A DNA stretch of 6,883 bases from contig JAUVBH010000087.1 in assembly GCA_030591285.1 (NCBI GenBank), forward strand, positions 1-6,883, given 5' to 3'. This stretch comes from Thermoplasmatota archaeon (GTDB taxonomy: Archaea; Thermoplasmatota; Penumbrarchaeia; Penumbrarchaeales; Penumbrarchaeaceae). Shown piece after piece: positions 6,001-6,883 of the stretch; positions within the stretch are counted from its first letter, which is position 1; each line of letters begins with the position of its first letter. The notes below the pieces were generated by a model. It had not been told where the DNA came from, did no database searches, and was given only the letters and a program-made list of their open reading frames with translations. Both the position numbers and the translations under genes were made by a program.

Positions 6001-6883
6001 TCGCCCGACCAGGTCGCGTTCAAACTGTCATATTCATAATTCACAGGAACCGTAGTCCTCCTGGGTTGATTGGGAGGATCATGATGTTCCAATCCGAGTC
6101 CGATGGTGTAGATCGGGATCGGTGCATTAAGAAGTCCTGACCTGAATTCCCTGATCGGACTGTTGACCCAATAATATGCAGTCTTGTTCTGGGTGAAGTT
6201 CGTCCTTCCTATATCTTCATACTTCCCCCAGTGGGAAGGAACATAACGATTGGTCCCCCAATTATGCCATGGGGCGAAATGTCCTGAGCCCTCTTCGTAG
6301 GTATTGTGTGGATTCTCATAGAAGTAATTATCAGATCCATCGGTGAAAGCAACGACAACAGGAGTTGATACAGCCTCCTGGATGGTATACTTCGTTGCAT
6401 TTCCAATTGTGTCCCAGATAGGAGTACCCGCATTTGCAACCATTCCATCGACTATCGTCCTTGCCTTAGCCTGTCCTGAAGTGTTCATCTTGGTGAAGTT
6501 CAGGACATTCTTGGGCCAACCAGGTCTTGTACCAGGAGGATGGGGGGATTCCGTGTCACCATAAAATCTCCAAATGGATACATAATCGATATCCCTGGTG
6601 CTGTTGATGAAGGTCTTGGCAGCTTTTTGTAGAGAATTAAATTTATTGCCGCCCATGGATCCTGAGTTATCCAGGACCAGGGTTACATAGATCGGAGCTG
6701 TATTATCGCTTATCTTGGCCATGATCCGAACATCATCACCTGTCTTTGCGGCGCCCTGGTCTCCTGGGTAGCTAACCCAGGCATCTTCAACCAGGGGTGG
6801 TTTTGGATCAACAGGTATCTCGACCTTTCTCTCGATGACGTTTCCCGCATTGTCTATGACCATGAACCTGACAGTATGATATC
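3012..6883 (-). CDS. Giant membrane-anchored surface protein with VWA, Ig-like and thrombospondin type 3 repeats (5' partial)
   Basis: The frame is open to the right edge (YHTVRF precedes the first in-window Met, at 6861-6863), so the true N-terminus and signal peptide are outside. Residues are counted from that Met; 1283 are visible. A von Willebrand A domain (about 58-332) has a metal-binding DNSGS box (65-69), GTPIWDT with Thr147, and FTDG with Asp175. Ig-like repeats continue to about 1002, several opening with an AP...SP.NG-type strand. Thrombospondin type 3 repeats (about 1005-1178) are full of DxDxDG calcium loops. One helix (about 1184-1208) and a basic, Pro-rich tail (to 1283) follow, so the rest lies outside the cell. 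At least 15 N-x-S/T sites suggest N-glycosylation. Such proteins usually serve in adhesion or cell-surface structure; the partner is unknown. The gene converges on serS with a 14-bp overlap. An S-layer-associated or cell-cell contact role is possible but not shown. Confidence 0.92.
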   Translation of the reverse strand, partial: YHTVRFMVIDNAGNVIERKVEIPVDPKPPLVEDAWVSYPGDQGAAKTGDDVRIMAKISDNTAPIYVTLVLDNSGSMGGNKFNSLQKAAKTFINSTRDIDYVSIWRFYGDTESPHPPGTRPGWPKNVLNFTKMNTSGQAKARTIVDGMVANAGTPIWDTIGNATKYTIQEAVSTPVVVAFTDGSDNYFYENPHNTYEEGSGHFAPWHNWGTNRYVPSHWGKYEDIGRTNFTQNKTAYYWVNSPIREFRSGLLNAPIPIYTIGLGLEHHDPPNQPRRTTVPVNYEYDSLNATWSGESGTVEYNLWRVATSSAGGAYYYAPSATQLETIYRNIARSIYSTDNPAKIVRAVANVPLDVTKQVLLFDDGLHNDGLAGDDLYGSDLVRIPTLPTEGRIVLIEVFDWADNIGLGECSLIIDNTLPLVQTPVMVHYPLGRSSASDNEAFHIEIKAWDVGSDVFSVEADGTGLGFFPPITFNDTGLGNDINASDTNYTSVNVFPNTGGAPSKYYFVEILVSDLAGNQIKALAQVLIVNDKEAPLVEMIDPVNGGALSGKDKISAIITDDGVIQTVRYRLSINLSSTIIELTNGIMETDGADIYESPIDVSPFADDKYLLEIYAEDTAGRIGSSGILDIKIDNNAPSLLIISPMNNSPVQGEIWIYANAQDSFASDADITYSVDGGAMFPRSQGLITTDYSDGPHQIEVRVIDPAGLSDSVKLTIFFNNDETNVTIISPINGAMQEGVISIVSEVRDGGGIKLVEALFYDWGDRIVADPPTANETPFASVNLRGPEGQIVTNGQYQGVIDTRGVVDGEYLLVIHVIDRADFEFMELSYLPLDNNAPELKVLSPLNGGAITGNFTPEAEIHDPFLSKAYFTFNGQDFPLGTTLNLNGIPDGIYVMRFVAIDTSLRSTIVQLDVFVDKTAPQVILRSPGDNTSHIGELHVLASITESSGIKYVFLEMDGYSVAIGEPIGPGGYYSFVLNLTSFDHSAHHIRVTAENMAGLIGSSIVITIYNQYLDTDGDGVIDPYDDNPFDARDHGDVDGDGFGSFYDDDDDGDGILDIYEPKGESFDPSGVSKGLTFKMDPTEWLDTDGDGIGDNSDLDKDGDGIPNDVDAFPLDRSEWGDIDNDGLGDNVDPDKDGDGVLNGEDDLESDPNEWVDTDGDGVGNNLDEDDDGDGIPDNRDHFPLDKDKQYNWWPIIFVSFIALLCVIILFVGIVFRENIQNGVQDLIKDGLPKKETPAENEPPTRAPRRARPPMGKDPAKKEEGDKARARPFKDNEKFEEEKEGHKVKWG
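3240..3314 (-). other. C-terminal membrane anchor of the surface protein
   Basis: Residues about 1184-1208 (NWWPIIFVSF onward to FVGIVF) form a single uninterrupted hydrophobic helix directly after the calcium-binding repeats. It begins with an aromatic pair at the likely outer interface and is followed by Arg and Lys-rich sequence. By the positive-inside rule the repeats are extracellular and the last 75 residues cytoplasmic. Confidence 0.85.
3324..3638 (-). repeat. Three tandem 105-bp (35-residue) units within the thrombospondin type 3 region
   Basis: Units begin at Glu-Trp pairs at residues 1076, 1111 and 1146, exactly 35 residues apart. Each runs EW.D.D.DG.G.N.D.D.DGDG followed by a shorter less regular stretch. 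The first and third units are the most alike, both ending in FPLD. The similarity is also visible in DNA, for example the stretches near 3402-3425 and 3612-3635. Each unit carries two calcium-loop motifs. Internal duplication is the simplest origin. Confidence 0.85.
3330..3851 (-). other. Thrombospondin type 3 calcium-binding region
   Basis: About residues 1005-1178 contain roughly nine DxDxDGxxD-like loops, including DTDGDGVID (1007-1015), DVDGDGFG (1029-1036) and DKDGDGIP (1092-1099). In this family such loops bind calcium and make a rigid stalk. Here it would hold the Ig-like and VWA domains away from the membrane. A break of about 25 residues (1053-1077) separates the first two loops from the regular 35-residue units. 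Confidence 0.9.
3858..5867 (-). repeat. Array of Ig-like (bacterial/archaeal Big-type) domains
   Basis: Six or seven beta-rich units, approximately residues 333-411, 412-525, 526-627, 628-713, 714-826, 827-909 and 910-1002. The last five open with related strands (MIDPVNGG, IISPMNN, IISPINGA, VLSPLNGG, LRSPGDN) and most close with a D-x-AG or I-D-type turn followed by a linking strand. The first two share a separate Asp-rich F-D-x-G-x-x-x-D-x-x-A-x-D-x-x-Y motif at 355-372 and 466-484. They differ in protein sequence, so this is old divergence and not a recent DNA duplication. Boundaries are estimated by eye. Confidence 0.8.
5868..6692 (-). other. VWA (von Willebrand factor A) domain of the surface protein
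   Basis: Residues about 58-332. The opening strand YVTLVLDNSGSM gives the MIDAS metal site (Asp65, Ser67, Ser69). Thr147 in GTPIWDT and Asp175 in FTDG complete it. The closing part, IYTIGLG (251-257) and the GGAYYYAP to NIARSI stretch (305-328), is typical of secreted VWA domains. All metal ligands are present, so ion-dependent ligand binding is plausible. About 275 residues is long for a VWA domain because of two insertions, one rich in aromatic residues (177-250) and one at about 259-292. Confidence 0.92.

Overview
The window looks like archaeal DNA, most likely from a Thermoplasmatota-type or related euryarchaeal lineage. The kingdom call is fairly firm and the lineage call is weak. The main evidence is a signal peptidase with the Ser/His arrangement of the archaeal and ER enzymes (no bacterial Lys), AT-rich TATA-like boxes upstream of genes, and a very large secreted protein held by one C-terminal membrane helix with a short charged cytoplasmic tail. 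The archaeal call is inferred from protein type, since no rRNA or other phylogenetic marker is present.

Layout, left to right. Positions 1-103 are an unassigned edge. Positions 104-322 (minus) encode a 72-residue protein with two predicted membrane helices. Positions 442-1365 (minus) encode an unusual 307-residue S26B-family signal peptidase with a long insertion in its catalytic domain and an arginine/proline-rich tail. Positions 1366-1756 are a divergent intergenic region with promoter-like elements and some possible RNA structure. Positions 1757-3025 (plus) encode a complete seryl-tRNA synthetase. From 3012 to the right edge (minus) runs a giant surface protein: a VWA domain, at least six Ig-like repeats, calcium-binding thrombospondin type 3 repeats, a membrane helix and a basic tail. 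Its N-terminus lies beyond the window.

The signal peptidase and the small membrane gene share a strand with a 119-bp gap and could be one transcription unit, though a TATA-like element lies between them. serS is divergent from the peptidase and converges on the surface-protein gene with a 14-bp overlap of the coding ends. The peptidase could in principle process exported proteins such as the giant one, but nothing in the sequence links the two specifically.

The points most worth a second look are: the VWA domain apparently inserted inside an Ig-like repeat; the large insertion and Arg-rich tail of the signal peptidase; the two-helix protein beside it, whose layout recalls a signal peptidase complex accessory subunit; and a possible short structured RNA between the peptidase and serS. 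No mobile element, CRISPR array, tRNA, rRNA or recognisable defence system was seen.
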